A stretch of DNA of 64,000 bases, taken from NCBI RefSeq assembly GCF_002930645.1, contig NZ_PSNW01000001.1, positions 426,600-490,599 on the forward strand. The letters run 5' to 3'. Positions within the stretch are counted from its first letter, which is position 1. The number at the start of each line of letters is the position of its first letter. Positions 42,590 to 51,345 of the stretch are shown here, piece by piece. The notes beneath the pieces were generated by a model. It had not been told where the DNA came from and did no database searches. It saw nothing but the letters and a program-made list of their open reading frames with translations. Source of the DNA: Solimonas fluminis. Lineage in GTDB: Bacteria > Pseudomonadota > Gammaproteobacteria > Nevskiales > Nevskiaceae. The translations under genes were made by a program, and so were the position numbers.

Positions 42590-45500
42590 TCACGGCAACT
42601 CGATCCAGCGATGCGCCGGATCCGCCAGCAGCGGCAGGTACAATGCCAGGCGCGCCCTGCCACCCTCCAAGCCGCGCAGCGCGCTGCGATAGCCTTCGAG
42701 CTGGCCGCGATAGCGCTCCAGCTCGGCGGCGAGGAAGGCCTCGGCCCGGCCGCCTTCGTGCATGCTGGTCTTGAAGTCCACGACCCAGCGCTGGCCATCG
42801 CCATCGACGAAGCTGCGGTCCAGCTTGAGGCGGCGCGGCTGGCCCTCGACCAGCGCGGTCAGCTCCCACTCGCTGCGCGCCTGCGCATGCGCCTGCAGCA
42901 GCCAGCGGCCGCGCGGGTCCTGCAGCGTCGCCGTCAGCGCCAGCTGCACGCGCTGGCGCGCCGCTTCGCAGCGCGCCGCGGGAACGCCCTCGGCCGACAG
43001 CATCTCGTCCAGTGCCTCATCCAGGGCGGCAACCCGCTCCGCGTCCCAGCGCTCCAGCCCCTCTCGCGCAATCTGCTGCATCCAGCGGTGATAGGCCACG
43101 CCGACCGCCCGCGCCGCCTCGCCGGCCCAGTCGAAGGGAATCGGATCCGATGCTGCCGCGGCGGCGGGCAGTTCCGGCCCCGGCGGCAGCGGCGGCGCCT
43201 GCCAGCCGGCCGCAAGGCGATGCATCGGCGGCGGACGCCGCGCCGCCTCGGCCTGCGGCGCGGCATCCGCGGCGATGGGCGCGGCGAAGTCCTGCGCCAC
43301 CGCCGGCCACAGCCGCGCCAGCAGGCTGCGGCCCGGCGGCTGCGGCGCCTTGTCGTCCTCGCCGGCTTCCAGTGCTCCGACCAGGTGCAGCGAGCGGCGC
43401 GCGCGCGTAGCCGCCACGTACAGCAGGCGCGCGTCCTCGTGCAGCTGCTTCTCGGCCTGCAGGCCGAGCACGAATTCGAAGATCGGGTCTTCCTCGTCGC
43501 CGCTGGCATGCAGCGGCGCCAGCAGCAGGCGCTCGCCGCCGTCGCGGCCGCGGCGCGTGGCCCAGGCCACCAGAGGACGGGTGTCGCTGCGCGTGCCCCG
43601 GCCCAGCCCAGGCACGATCACCACGTCGAACTCCAGGCCCTTGGACTTGTGGATGGTCATCAGGCTCAGGGTTTCGCCGGCCTCGGCATCGGCGCTGGCC
43701 TTCAGCTCCGACAGCGCCAGGTCCAGTGCCTCCAGGTCGGGCAGTTCGGGCCCGCGTGCCAGATCGTCCAGCCGCGCGAAGAACACCTGCGCGTCGGCCA
43801 GGTCGCGCGCCTGGCTGGCACAGGCCGGCCCGCCCAGCGCCAGCCAGGCGCCCTCGATCCAGCGGCGCAACGGCTTGCGCCCCTGCTGCGCCAGCGCCGC
43901 TTCCAGCACCGCCATGCAACGCGCCAGCCGCTGGCGGCCGTCGGGGGACAGGCGCGCCAGGCGTGCCGGATCGCGCAGGCCCGTCAGCAGCGGCGAGTCC
44001 GGATGCAATCCCTCGGCCAGCGGCAGCAGGTCGGCCAGCGTCAGGCCGCAGCAGGGCGACCGCAGCAGCGCCAGCCAGGCAACGCGATCCGCCGGATGCA
44101 GCAGCGCACGCGTCAGGCTGCGCAGGTCCTCGATCGCCGGACGCGTCGCCAGGCCCTCGATGTCCACCGCGCGGTAGGCCAGGCCGGCCTCGCGCAAGGC
44201 CGGCGCGATCGCCTCCAGGTGGCCGCGGCTGCGTACCAGCACGGCGATGCTGGCGCCGGGATCGGCGGCCTGCGCGGAGCGCACCAGTTCCACCACCCGC
44301 CCCGCCTCCGCCCCGGGCTGCGTATCACCCAGTGCGTGGACCGCCACCGCCGGCTGCGTCGCCGCCGGCCGCGTCGCCACCGCCAGCGCATGCCGCGCCG
44401 CGCCGCGCTCGCGGTCCTCCTGCGCCGGCAGCACCCGGGCGAAAGCCTGGTTGACCCAATCCACCACGCCGGCCTCGGAGCGGAAATTGCAGCACAGCTG
44501 CAGTGCCTCGAGCCGCAGGTTGCCGATGCCCTCGTTGCGCGCATCCATGAACAGGCCGACGTCGGCGTTGCGGAAGCGGTAGATGCTCTGCATGGGGTCG
44601 CCCACCACGAACAGCGTGCGGCCGTCGCCGGCCTGCCAGCCGGCGGTGAGCCGCGCCAGCAGCTGCCACTGCAGCGCCGAAGTGTCCTGGAACTCGTCGA
44701 CCAGCAGGTGGCGGATGCGGTAGTCCATGCGCAGCGCCAGGTCGCTCGGTCCATCGGCCCCGCCCAGGGCGGCCACGGCCTGGCTCGCCACCTCGGTGAA
44801 ATCGACCTCGCCGCGCGCCATGAACACCAGGCGCAGCTGCGCGGCGGCCAGCCGCAGCGTGTCGAGCAGCGCTTGCAGGATTTCCCACTGCGCATCGCTG
44901 TAGGCCGGCGGCGGCAGCATCCGAAGCTGCGACAGGCGTTCGCGCAGGCCGGGAATCTCCGACAGCGCGGCGATCAGGTCCAGGTGCGCCTGGCGCGGCG
45001 GATCGCGCTCCGCCTTCTCTGCCTTGCTCTTGCCGGCGGGAAAGCCGTTGGTGGCATTGACCACCCTGCGCCAGTCGCCGTCGCGCTTCAGCACCAGGTC
45101 CGCCAGCACCTGCCAGGACGCCAGCCCCCCCGCGTCGCAGCGTGGCCACTGGCCGTCGCGCAGCGCGTGCAGGGCCAGCTCCGGCTGCGCGGCGTAGAGA
45201 TTCGACGAGGCATAGGCCGCCGAGTCCAGCCAGGCGACGCGCAGCGGCCGCGGCAGCAGGGCCTCCACCTCCGCCAGGCTGCCGGCGACGAATTCCGCCA
45301 GCGCCGACTCCAGCACCGCGCGCGTGCGCTCGGCACGGTCGTCGGCCAGCGTGTAGGCGATCCACTGGTCGCGGCGCCCCAGCAGCAGCACCAGCTGCGC
45401 CTCCAGCAGTGCCGTGCGGTTGTCGAAGTGCGCCAGCACCCGCGCCACCGGCGCCGCCAGCGCCGGCGAGCTCTCGATCAGCTCGAGGGTGGCGCGCGCC

Positions 45501-45955
45501 GCCTCGCGATAGGCCAGCTGCGGATGCTCCGCCACCTGCACCCGTCCGCCGAAGCCGGCCGTCAGCGGCGCCTGCTGCGTGACCTGCGCGCAGAGCGCGT
45601 CGATGGTCAGGATGCGCAGGCGCTGCGGGTTGTCCTGCAGGCCCCAGCCGCGCTCCTGGGAGCGCGCCAGCGCCGCGCGGGCCAGGCGCCAGGTCTGCCG
45701 GCGATGCTCGTCGGCCGGCTCGCCGCCGGCCTGGGCCTGCTGCACGGCGGCGAACACGCGGTGGCGCATCTCCGCCGCCGCCTTGCGCGTGAAGGTGATC
45801 GCCACCACCTCCTCGGGCTCGGCGACGCCGGCCAGCAGCGCCAGCACGCGCTGCGTCAGCAGCTCGGTCTTGCCCGAGCCGGCAGGCGCCTGGACGATGA
45901 AGCTGGCCTCGGGGTCGAGCGCGCGCTCGCGCTCCTGGCGGTCGGCGATATCCAC
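42590..45955 (-). CDS. UvrD-type helicase-nuclease, AddA-like
   Basis: The protein has 1121 residues from a GTG start at 45955 (TAGTG overlap with the upstream gene). Walker A is FIVQAPAGSGKTELLTQRVL near residue 24, followed by AITFTRKAAAEMRHR, LVDEFQDTSALQWQLLARL, VVGDPMQSIYRFRNADV and SLMTIHKSKGLEFDVVIVPG. The C-terminal nuclease has WVVDFKTSMHEG and a GQLEGYRSAL helix, so both activities look intact. With its partner it should process double-strand ends for recombination. Confidence 0.93.
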   Translation of the reverse strand: MDIADRQERERALDPEASFIVQAPAGSGKTELLTQRVLALLAGVAEPEEVVAITFTRKAAAEMRHRVFAAVQQAQAGGEPADEHRRQTWRLARAALARSQERGWGLQDNPQRLRILTIDALCAQVTQQAPLTAGFGGRVQVAEHPQLAYREAARATLELIESSPALAAPVARVLAHFDNRTALLEAQLVLLLGRRDQWIAYTLADDRAERTRAVLESALAEFVAGSLAEVEALLPRPLRVAWLDSAAYASSNLYAAQPELALHALRDGQWPRCDAGGLASWQVLADLVLKRDGDWRRVVNATNGFPAGKSKAEKAERDPPRQAHLDLIAALSEIPGLRERLSQLRMLPPPAYSDAQWEILQALLDTLRLAAAQLRLVFMARGEVDFTEVASQAVAALGGADGPSDLALRMDYRIRHLLVDEFQDTSALQWQLLARLTAGWQAGDGRTLFVVGDPMQSIYRFRNADVGLFMDARNEGIGNLRLEALQLCCNFRSEAGVVDWVNQAFARVLPAQEDRERGAARHALAVATRPAATQPAVAVHALGDTQPGAEAGRVVELVRSAQAADPGASIAVLVRSRGHLEAIAPALREAGLAYRAVDIEGLATRPAIEDLRSLTRALLHPADRVAWLALLRSPCCGLTLADLLPLAEGLHPDSPLLTGLRDPARLARLSPDGRQRLARCMAVLEAALAQQGRKPLRRWIEGAWLALGGPACASQARDLADAQVFFARLDDLARGPELPDLEALDLALSELKASADAEAGETLSLMTIHKSKGLEFDVVIVPGLGRGTRSDTRPLVAWATRRGRDGGERLLLAPLHASGDEEDPIFEFVLGLQAEKQLHEDARLLYVAATRARRSLHLVGALEAGEDDKAPQPPGRSLLARLWPAVAQDFAAPIAADAAPQAEAARRPPPMHRLAAGWQAPPLPPGPELPAAAAASDPIPFDWAGEAARAVGVAYHRWMQQIAREGLERWDAERVAALDEALDEMLSAEGVPAARCEAARQRVQLALTATLQDPRGRWLLQAHAQARSEWELTALVEGQPRRLKLDRSFVDGDGQRWVVDFKTSMHEGGRAEAFLAAELERYRGQLEGYRSALRGLEGGRARLALYLPLLADPAHRWIELP

Positions 45956-48684
45956 TATGGGTCGTCCTCCGCCACTTCCGCCACGCTCTCGCGCACGCGG
46001 CACAGCGCGTGCAGGTCGCAGTCGCGGCAGGTCTGGCGCGGATGCTTGGGCAGCACCGCCGCCCAGCCCTCGCGCACCTCGCCGGCCACCGTATGCAGCT
46101 GGCCGCGCCAGCGGCCCAGCAGCGCGCTCCAGCCCTGTGCATCGGCGGTCTGCTTCACGCTGTCCCATGCGGCAATGCCGGGAGCGATCTCCGCGGCGGC
46201 GGCGATGCCCTCGAAGCCGACGGCGCCGGCCACCAGCCGGCCATAGGCGATGGCCTGCACGCCGCCGCCGGTGAGCGCATAGATCAGCAGCTGCGGCTCC
46301 TCGGGGCGGTCGTCCATCCAGGGCGCCTTGCGCCGCCCGCCGCTCTTGTAGTCCAGCACCAGCCGCCCGCCATCCTGCAGCTCGTCCACCCGGTCGCGCC
46401 GCAGGCGCAGGCGCAGTCCCTCGAAATCGACCTCGCTGTCATCGCCCTGCTCCATCTCCGGCGGCCGGCCCTCGAGCTCGATCACGCGGAACGGCAGGCG
46501 CAGCTTCTCCTGTTCCAGCCAGGCTGCCACCAGGCGCCGCAGGCGCACGTCCTCCAGGCGGCGCATGCCCGGGCGGAGGCGCTGCGGGGCCTCGCGCAGC
46601 AGGCGCGTCAGCGCGGCATCCACCGCCGCGCCGATCCGTTCCTCCAGTTGCGCCGGGGCCAGATCCAGCAGGCCGCGCTGGTCACGCAGTTCGCGCCACA
46701 GGGCCTCGAGCACGCGGTGCACGAGGTTGCCGCGGTCGGCGGCACTGATGCCCGGCCGCGGCACCTCCAGGCGCTGCGCGCCGAGGCGATGGGTGGCGAA
46801 GCCGCGGAAGGGGCACAGCGCCTGGTCGCCGACCAGGCGCACGCCGCCCTGCACGCGGCCGTCCTGCGGCAGCGGCGGCGCCTGGGCATCCAGCAGCGAT
46901 TCCAGCGCCTGCCGCGGCTGCGCCTGCCAGGCGCGCGGCAGGGCCTGTGGCGGCAGCATCCCGGCCTGCGCCAGCCAGGGCGCCAGCAGCGGGCTGGGCG
47001 ACAGGGGACGGTCCTGTTCCTGGCGCGGCCAGGACATCACCACCTCCGGCGCCGCCGCCAGCCACCGCGCCGTCAGGCGCCGCGCGTAATCCAGCTCCTG
47101 CGCCGCGGAGGCATGGGGCAGGCCGCGCTCGCGCTGCAGCGGGTAGGGAATGAAGGGATGCGGCCGTACCGCGGCCGGCCAGTGTTCATCGTCGAAGCCC
47201 GCGATCCACAGCGCGTCGAACTCCAGGCCCTCGGCCTCCAGCGCGCCCATCACCTGCACGCCCGTAGCCAGGGACTGCGGCTGGAACAGCGTCTGCTCGG
47301 CGATCTCGCGCAGCTGCGCGACGGCGGCCGACCAGGGAACCCGGCCCAGCAGCGGCTCCAGGCGGCCCAGTTCGGCCAGGCAGCCTCCCCAGGCCTGGTG
47401 GGCCTGGTACTCCTCGCTGTCGAGCGGGCGGGCTCCCGGCCAGCCCGCGGCCTGCAGCACGCCGCCGATGATCTCCACCCACTCCCCCGCCAGCGCCCGG
47501 CGCTGCGGCTGGCGCTGCGCCATCAGCGCCTCGCAGCGGGCGCGCAGGGCTTCGGAGCGCGCATGATGGCGCAGCGACTCCAGGCTGACCTCCGTATGCC
47601 CCTCACGCCGCAGTCGCGCATCGACCGCGGCGCGCTGCAGGCGCTCGTCCTCGCCGCCGCCCCAGGCCGGCGAGCACAGCAGCGCCGTGGCATCGGCGTA
47701 GGGCAAGGGCTCGTGCAGCCAGCGCAGCAGGCGCAGCGCCGTCTGCGGCAGCGCCGTGGCCGCCAGCGGCTCGCCCAGCGTCAGGTTGTAGGGACGCGCC
47801 AGGCTGTGCGCATCCACCGCGTCCGCCTGCGGGCAGAGCTGCTCGTCGAACAGGCGCTGCACGGCGCCGCGGCGGCTGCCGATGTCCGGCACGATCACGC
47901 CGATGCGCTGCAGCGGCTGTTCGCGCAGGCGCGTCGCGGCCCAGGCCGCAGCGGCGCGCAGCTCCTGCTCGGCGTCGGCAGCGGCCACCAGCCGCACCGC
48001 CGCCTCGCGCTGCGGCGGCTGCAGCTCGGACACCACGCTGCCCGCGGCCCGCAGCGCCGCGACCAGCCGGCGCAGCGAGGGCGTGTGCTCATGGAAGCCC
48101 GCCAGCACCAGCTCGGCCGGCACCGGCACGCGCCGCTCCGCGATGGCGCGCAGCAGGGCGGCCCGCCAGCCCTGCGCATCGACGCGGCCCAGGGCCTGGC
48201 AGCGCTTGCGGTACTGCAGCGCCCAGTGGTTGAAGCGCTCCACGTCCGGCGTCGTCGCAGGCAGGGGCAGCGGCAGGTCGTACTCGTGGACCAGGTCCCA
48301 GGCCTCCGCCGCCAGTTGCGCCGCCTCGGCCTCGCGCAGCAGCGGCTGCTCCTGGCGGGTCTCGTCGATGGTCAGGCGCCACAGCAACCGCCGCTGCTGC
48401 GGGCGCAGGGGCGCCGGCAGCGGCGTCCCGTCGCGGCGCAGGTCCAGCCGCACCGCCTCGGCCGCGGACTGCAGGAAGGCCTCCAGCGTCAGGATGGCCG
48501 GCGTTTCCCAGGCCGAGAGGCCCTGGGCCTGCGCCGCGCGCGCATGCGCCTCGAACAGGTGCTGCGCCAGGCGGCTGCTGACGCAGACCAGCGCCGGCCC
48601 CGGGGCCTGCAGCATGCGCGCGAACAGCGCCGCCGCGTCGAGGCGCGGCAGGGCGTCCGGATGGTCGGGGCCGGGAGCGGTCAT
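45955..48684 (-). CDS. AddB-like PD-(D/E)XK nuclease repair protein
   Basis: The protein has 909 residues, the length of the TIGR03623 'probable DNA repair protein' family related to AddB. The nuclease core is RDRVDELQDGGRLVLDYKSG. An iron-sulfur cage is suggested by Cys in DQALCPFRGFATHRLG and by the C-terminal QTCRDCDLHALCRV. The N-terminal region is an inactivated helicase-like domain. It is the upstream gene of the AddA-like helicase with a one-base stop/start overlap. Confidence 0.9.
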   Translation of the reverse strand: MTAPGPDHPDALPRLDAAALFARMLQAPGPALVCVSSRLAQHLFEAHARAAQAQGLSAWETPAILTLEAFLQSAAEAVRLDLRRDGTPLPAPLRPQQRRLLWRLTIDETRQEQPLLREAEAAQLAAEAWDLVHEYDLPLPLPATTPDVERFNHWALQYRKRCQALGRVDAQGWRAALLRAIAERRVPVPAELVLAGFHEHTPSLRRLVAALRAAGSVVSELQPPQREAAVRLVAAADAEQELRAAAAWAATRLREQPLQRIGVIVPDIGSRRGAVQRLFDEQLCPQADAVDAHSLARPYNLTLGEPLAATALPQTALRLLRWLHEPLPYADATALLCSPAWGGGEDERLQRAAVDARLRREGHTEVSLESLRHHARSEALRARCEALMAQRQPQRRALAGEWVEIIGGVLQAAGWPGARPLDSEEYQAHQAWGGCLAELGRLEPLLGRVPWSAAVAQLREIAEQTLFQPQSLATGVQVMGALEAEGLEFDALWIAGFDDEHWPAAVRPHPFIPYPLQRERGLPHASAAQELDYARRLTARWLAAAPEVVMSWPRQEQDRPLSPSPLLAPWLAQAGMLPPQALPRAWQAQPRQALESLLDAQAPPLPQDGRVQGGVRLVGDQALCPFRGFATHRLGAQRLEVPRPGISAADRGNLVHRVLEALWRELRDQRGLLDLAPAQLEERIGAAVDAALTRLLREAPQRLRPGMRRLEDVRLRRLVAAWLEQEKLRLPFRVIELEGRPPEMEQGDDSEVDFEGLRLRLRRDRVDELQDGGRLVLDYKSGGRRKAPWMDDRPEEPQLLIYALTGGGVQAIAYGRLVAGAVGFEGIAAAAEIAPGIAAWDSVKQTADAQGWSALLGRWRGQLHTVAGEVREGWAAVLPKHPRQTCRDCDLHALCRVRESVAEVAEDDP

Positions 48685-48717
48685 GGGTGGCCGAAGTATG
48701 CCTGTGGCGCGCAAACG

Positions 48718-48738
48718 AAAAAGCCCGCGAATGCGGGC
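48718..48738 (-). terminator. Rho-independent terminator of dsbC
   Basis: On the minus strand GCCCGC-ATTC-GCGGGC is followed by five T. It begins about 20 nt after the dsbC stop and separates it from the AddB-like gene. Confidence 0.85.
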
Positions 48739-48760
48739 CCTTTCATCCGATCCGGCCGGA

Positions 48761-49507
48761 TCAGTTCGTCAGGCCGTCATGCCGAGGCGGATTGTCCAGG
48801 CGCATCGCCAGCTGCTGCGCCGGCACGTAGCCGTTCACCACCTCGCCGTCGGGCAGCACCATCATCGGCGTGCCGCGCAGGCCCAGTTCCTGGCCCAGCT
48901 GCCAGTCGCGCGCCACGGGGTTCGGGCAATCGTGGCGATCGCCGTTCATCGGCGCACCGGCCTTGGCGTTGGTCAGCGCCGTCTTGCGGTCGGCCGAGCA
49001 CCAGACGGCCTCGGCCTTGCGGTAGGAATCCGAGCCCAGCCCGGCGCGCGGGTAGAACACGTAGCGGATCGTGATGCCGGCATCGTTGTACTCGTTGATT
49101 TCCGAGTGCAGCTTGCGGCAGTAGCCGCAGTCGATGTCGGTGAACACGGTGACGACGTGGCGCGGCTTGGCCGGCGCGAACTCGATCGTGCTGTCCGGCC
49201 CCAGGGAGGCCAGGCGCGTCAGGCGGAACTCGCGGCGGCGGTTCTCGGTGATCTCCTCGCCGGTCTCGATGTTCATCAGGTCGCCCTGCACCAGGAACTT
49301 GCCGTCGGCGGTGACGTAGGCGTAGATCGGGCCGGCCTGGACCTCGTAGAGGCCCGGCGCGCTGGTCTCGCGGATATCTTCCTTCTTGATCTCGGGGATG
49401 TATTGCGCCAGGGCCTTCTGGACGCGCTCGATCTGGGTGTCCTGGGCGCAGGCGGTGCAGGCGCCGAGAACCAGGGCGCTGGCGACGAGGGAAAGCAGGT
49501 GTTTCAT
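48761..49507 (-). CDS. dsbC: Thiol:disulfide interchange protein DsbC
   Basis: The protein has 248 residues. An N-terminal export signal is followed by a dimerisation domain and a thioredoxin fold with active site FTDIDCGYCRKLH, a second Cys pair (VWCSADRK and HDCPNP) and the cis-Pro region GLRGTPMMVLPDG. It isomerises wrong disulfides in the periplasm. The signal ends LVLGACTACAQ, which contains a lipobox-like LGAC, so a membrane-anchored form is possible. It may be co-transcribed with xerD upstream. Confidence 0.94.
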   Translation of the reverse strand: MKHLLSLVASALVLGACTACAQDTQIERVQKALAQYIPEIKKEDIRETSAPGLYEVQAGPIYAYVTADGKFLVQGDLMNIETGEEITENRRREFRLTRLASLGPDSTIEFAPAKPRHVVTVFTDIDCGYCRKLHSEINEYNDAGITIRYVFYPRAGLGSDSYRKAEAVWCSADRKTALTNAKAGAPMNGDRHDCPNPVARDWQLGQELGLRGTPMMVLPDGEVVNGYVPAQQLAMRLDNPPRHDGLTN

Positions 49508-49584
49508 GGAGGATCCGGACAGCGGGGTGGCGGGCATTATGACAAAGACCGACCGGCGGCGTTCAACCACGGCCCGGAGCCGGA

Positions 49585-50511
49585 TCAGCCGCGGGGGTGG
49601 TGCCGGCGGTGCAGCTCGCGCAGTCGCGCCTTGGCCACATGGGTATAGATCTGCGTGGTGGACAGGTCCGCATGGCCCAGCAGGGACTGCAGGATGCGCA
49701 GGTCCGCGCCGTGTTCCAGCAGGTGGGTGGCGAAGGCGTGGCGCAGGCCATGGGGCGACAGGGTCGCCTGGATGCCGGCCTGCTGCGCGTAGCGCTTGAT
49801 CAGCATCCAGAAGTTCTGCCGCGTCATCGGCCCGCCGCGGCGGGTGATGAACAGCCAGTCGCTGGCCTGGCCCTCCTGCAGGGTCTTCCGGGCCCCGTCG
49901 ATATAGCGGCCCACCCACTCCACCGCTGGTTCGCCCATCGGCACCAGCCGCTCCTTGCCACCCTTGCCCAGCACCTGCACCACGCCCTGGCGCAGGTCCA
50001 GGCGCGGCAGCGGCAGCTGCACCAGCTCGGACACGCGCAGGCCGCTGGCGTACATCAGCTCCAGCATGGCCCGGTCGCGCAGGCCCAGTTCCGTTTCCAC
50101 GTCCGGCGCCTCCAGCAGCTTCTCGACATCCGCCTCGCCCAGGGTCTTGGGCAGGCGCAGGCCCAGCTTGGGCGATTCCAGCCGGGCGGTGGGGTCGTCG
50201 GGCCGCTGCCGGTCGGCATGCAGGTGGCGGTAGAACTGACGCAGCGCCGACAGCAGCCGCGCTTGCGAGCGTGCCTTGAGCCGGCGCGCCGCCAGGTACT
50301 GCTTGATGTCCGCCTCGCCGGCGGCTGGCAGCGAGCCGCCGCGCGGCTGCAGCCAGCGCGCGAACAGGGCCAGGTCCGAGCGGTAGCTGGCCTGGGTATT
50401 CTGGGACAGTCCCCGCTCCAGCCACAGGCGGTCGAGGAAGCGGGCAATGGCGGCCTCGTCCTCGAAGCCGGGCGCCTCGGCGAGACCCCGTTCGAAGTCG
50501 GCGTCGTTCAC
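49585..50511 (-). CDS. xerD: Tyrosine recombinase XerD
   Basis: The protein has 308 residues from GTG 50511, preceded by AGGTGG; the ATG at 50532 would add seven residues. The core-binding domain (RFLDRLWLERGLSQNTQASY) and catalytic residues are visible: ASGLRVSELVQL (Arg), GKGGKERLVP (Lys), LSPHGLRHAFATHL (HxxR), LLGHADLSTTQIYTHV (His and Tyr). It resolves chromosome dimers at dif with XerC. Its upstream ATG would overlap the divergent plsC ATG in a CATG tetramer. Confidence 0.93.
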   Translation of the reverse strand: MNDADFERGLAEAPGFEDEAAIARFLDRLWLERGLSQNTQASYRSDLALFARWLQPRGGSLPAAGEADIKQYLAARRLKARSQARLLSALRQFYRHLHADRQRPDDPTARLESPKLGLRLPKTLGEADVEKLLEAPDVETELGLRDRAMLELMYASGLRVSELVQLPLPRLDLRQGVVQVLGKGGKERLVPMGEPAVEWVGRYIDGARKTLQEGQASDWLFITRRGGPMTRQNFWMLIKRYAQQAGIQATLSPHGLRHAFATHLLEHGADLRILQSLLGHADLSTTQIYTHVAKARLRELHRRHHPRG

Positions 50512-50516
50512 CCACC

Positions 50517-50533
50517 TATAATAGCCGCCCATG
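50517..50533. promoter_or_regulatory. Overlapping divergent promoter and start codons of xerD and plsC
   Basis: TATAAT (50517-50522) is a consensus -10 for plsC and ends 8 nt before its ATG, predicting a leaderless or near-leaderless mRNA. The opposite strand reads TATTAT (50518-50523), a possible -10 for xerD. The two possible ATG codons share CATG at 50530-50533. Confidence 0.55.
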
Positions 50534-51277
50534 CTCCGACGACTCTTCGACCTGGTATACGCGCCGCTGGCCTTCGCGGTCTTCATGCTGGTGCTGCCGC
50601 TGGTCTGCATCACCGTGATCGCCACCCCCGGCGCCGCCTTGAGGCGCGAAGTGGGGCGCCTGGGCGTGCGCCTGCTGCTGGGCAGCATCGGCGTGCCGCT
50701 GTTCGTGCGCGGCCGCCGGCACCTGCCGGCCACGCCGGCCCTGGTGGTCTGCAACCATGCCAGCTACCTCGACGGCCTGGTGCTCACTGCCGCCCTGCCG
50801 CGTCGCTTCACCTTCATGGTGCAGGACGGTGCCGCCGGCTGGCCGCTGGCCGGCTGGACCCTGAAGCGCATGGGCGTGGAATTCGTGGACCGCGGCAACG
50901 CCCGCAGCGCCGCCGCCCTGACCCGCACCCTGATCCGCCGCATGAGCGAAGGCGAGAGCTTCGTGATCTTTCCCGAGGGCACCTTCAAGGCCGGCCCCGG
51001 ACTGCTGCCCTTCAAGAACGGCGCCTTCATGATCGCTGCCCGCGCCGGCGCTCCGGTGGTGCCGGCCGGCGTGCGCGGCACCCGCCGCCTCTACGGCGGC
51101 GGCAACCGGCTGCCGCGCTGGAGCCCGGTGACGGTCGAGCTGGAGGCCGCCCTCCACCCGGACGGCTCCGCCCACGCCGCCCAGCAGCTGCGCGACAGCG
51201 CCCGCGCCGTGGTCCTGCGGCTCTGCGGCGAACCGGACCGCGCGCCGGCCGAAGCCACCGCCGAACCAGCGGACTGA
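50531..51277 (+). CDS. plsC: 1-acyl-sn-glycerol-3-phosphate acyltransferase
   Basis: The protein has 248 residues. An N-terminal membrane segment (YAPLAFAVFMLVLPLVCITV) precedes the acyltransferase motifs CNHASYLDGLV (HX4D), EFVDRGNARSA, FPEGTFKAGPGLLPFKNGAF and VVPAGVRGTR. It makes phosphatidic acid from lysophosphatidic acid at the inner membrane. The start has no leader. Confidence 0.92.
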   Translation: MLRRLFDLVYAPLAFAVFMLVLPLVCITVIATPGAALRREVGRLGVRLLLGSIGVPLFVRGRRHLPATPALVVCNHASYLDGLVLTAALPRRFTFMVQDGAAGWPLAGWTLKRMGVEFVDRGNARSAAALTRTLIRRMSEGESFVIFPEGTFKAGPGLLPFKNGAFMIAARAGAPVVPAGVRGTRRLYGGGNRLPRWSPVTVELEAALHPDGSAHAAQQLRDSARAVVLRLCGEPDRAPAEATAEPAD

Positions 51278-51345
51278 ACGGTGATCCGCTATCCTTGCGC
51301 CCCGCACGCGCCCCGCGCGGCGGCCCTCGCCTCCCCCCCGAACCG

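Noticed and set aside
42497-49074. Two long plus-strand frames opposite the AddA/AddB-like genes
   Set aside because: They mirror real helicase and nuclease genes and have low-complexity His/Gln/Arg composition.
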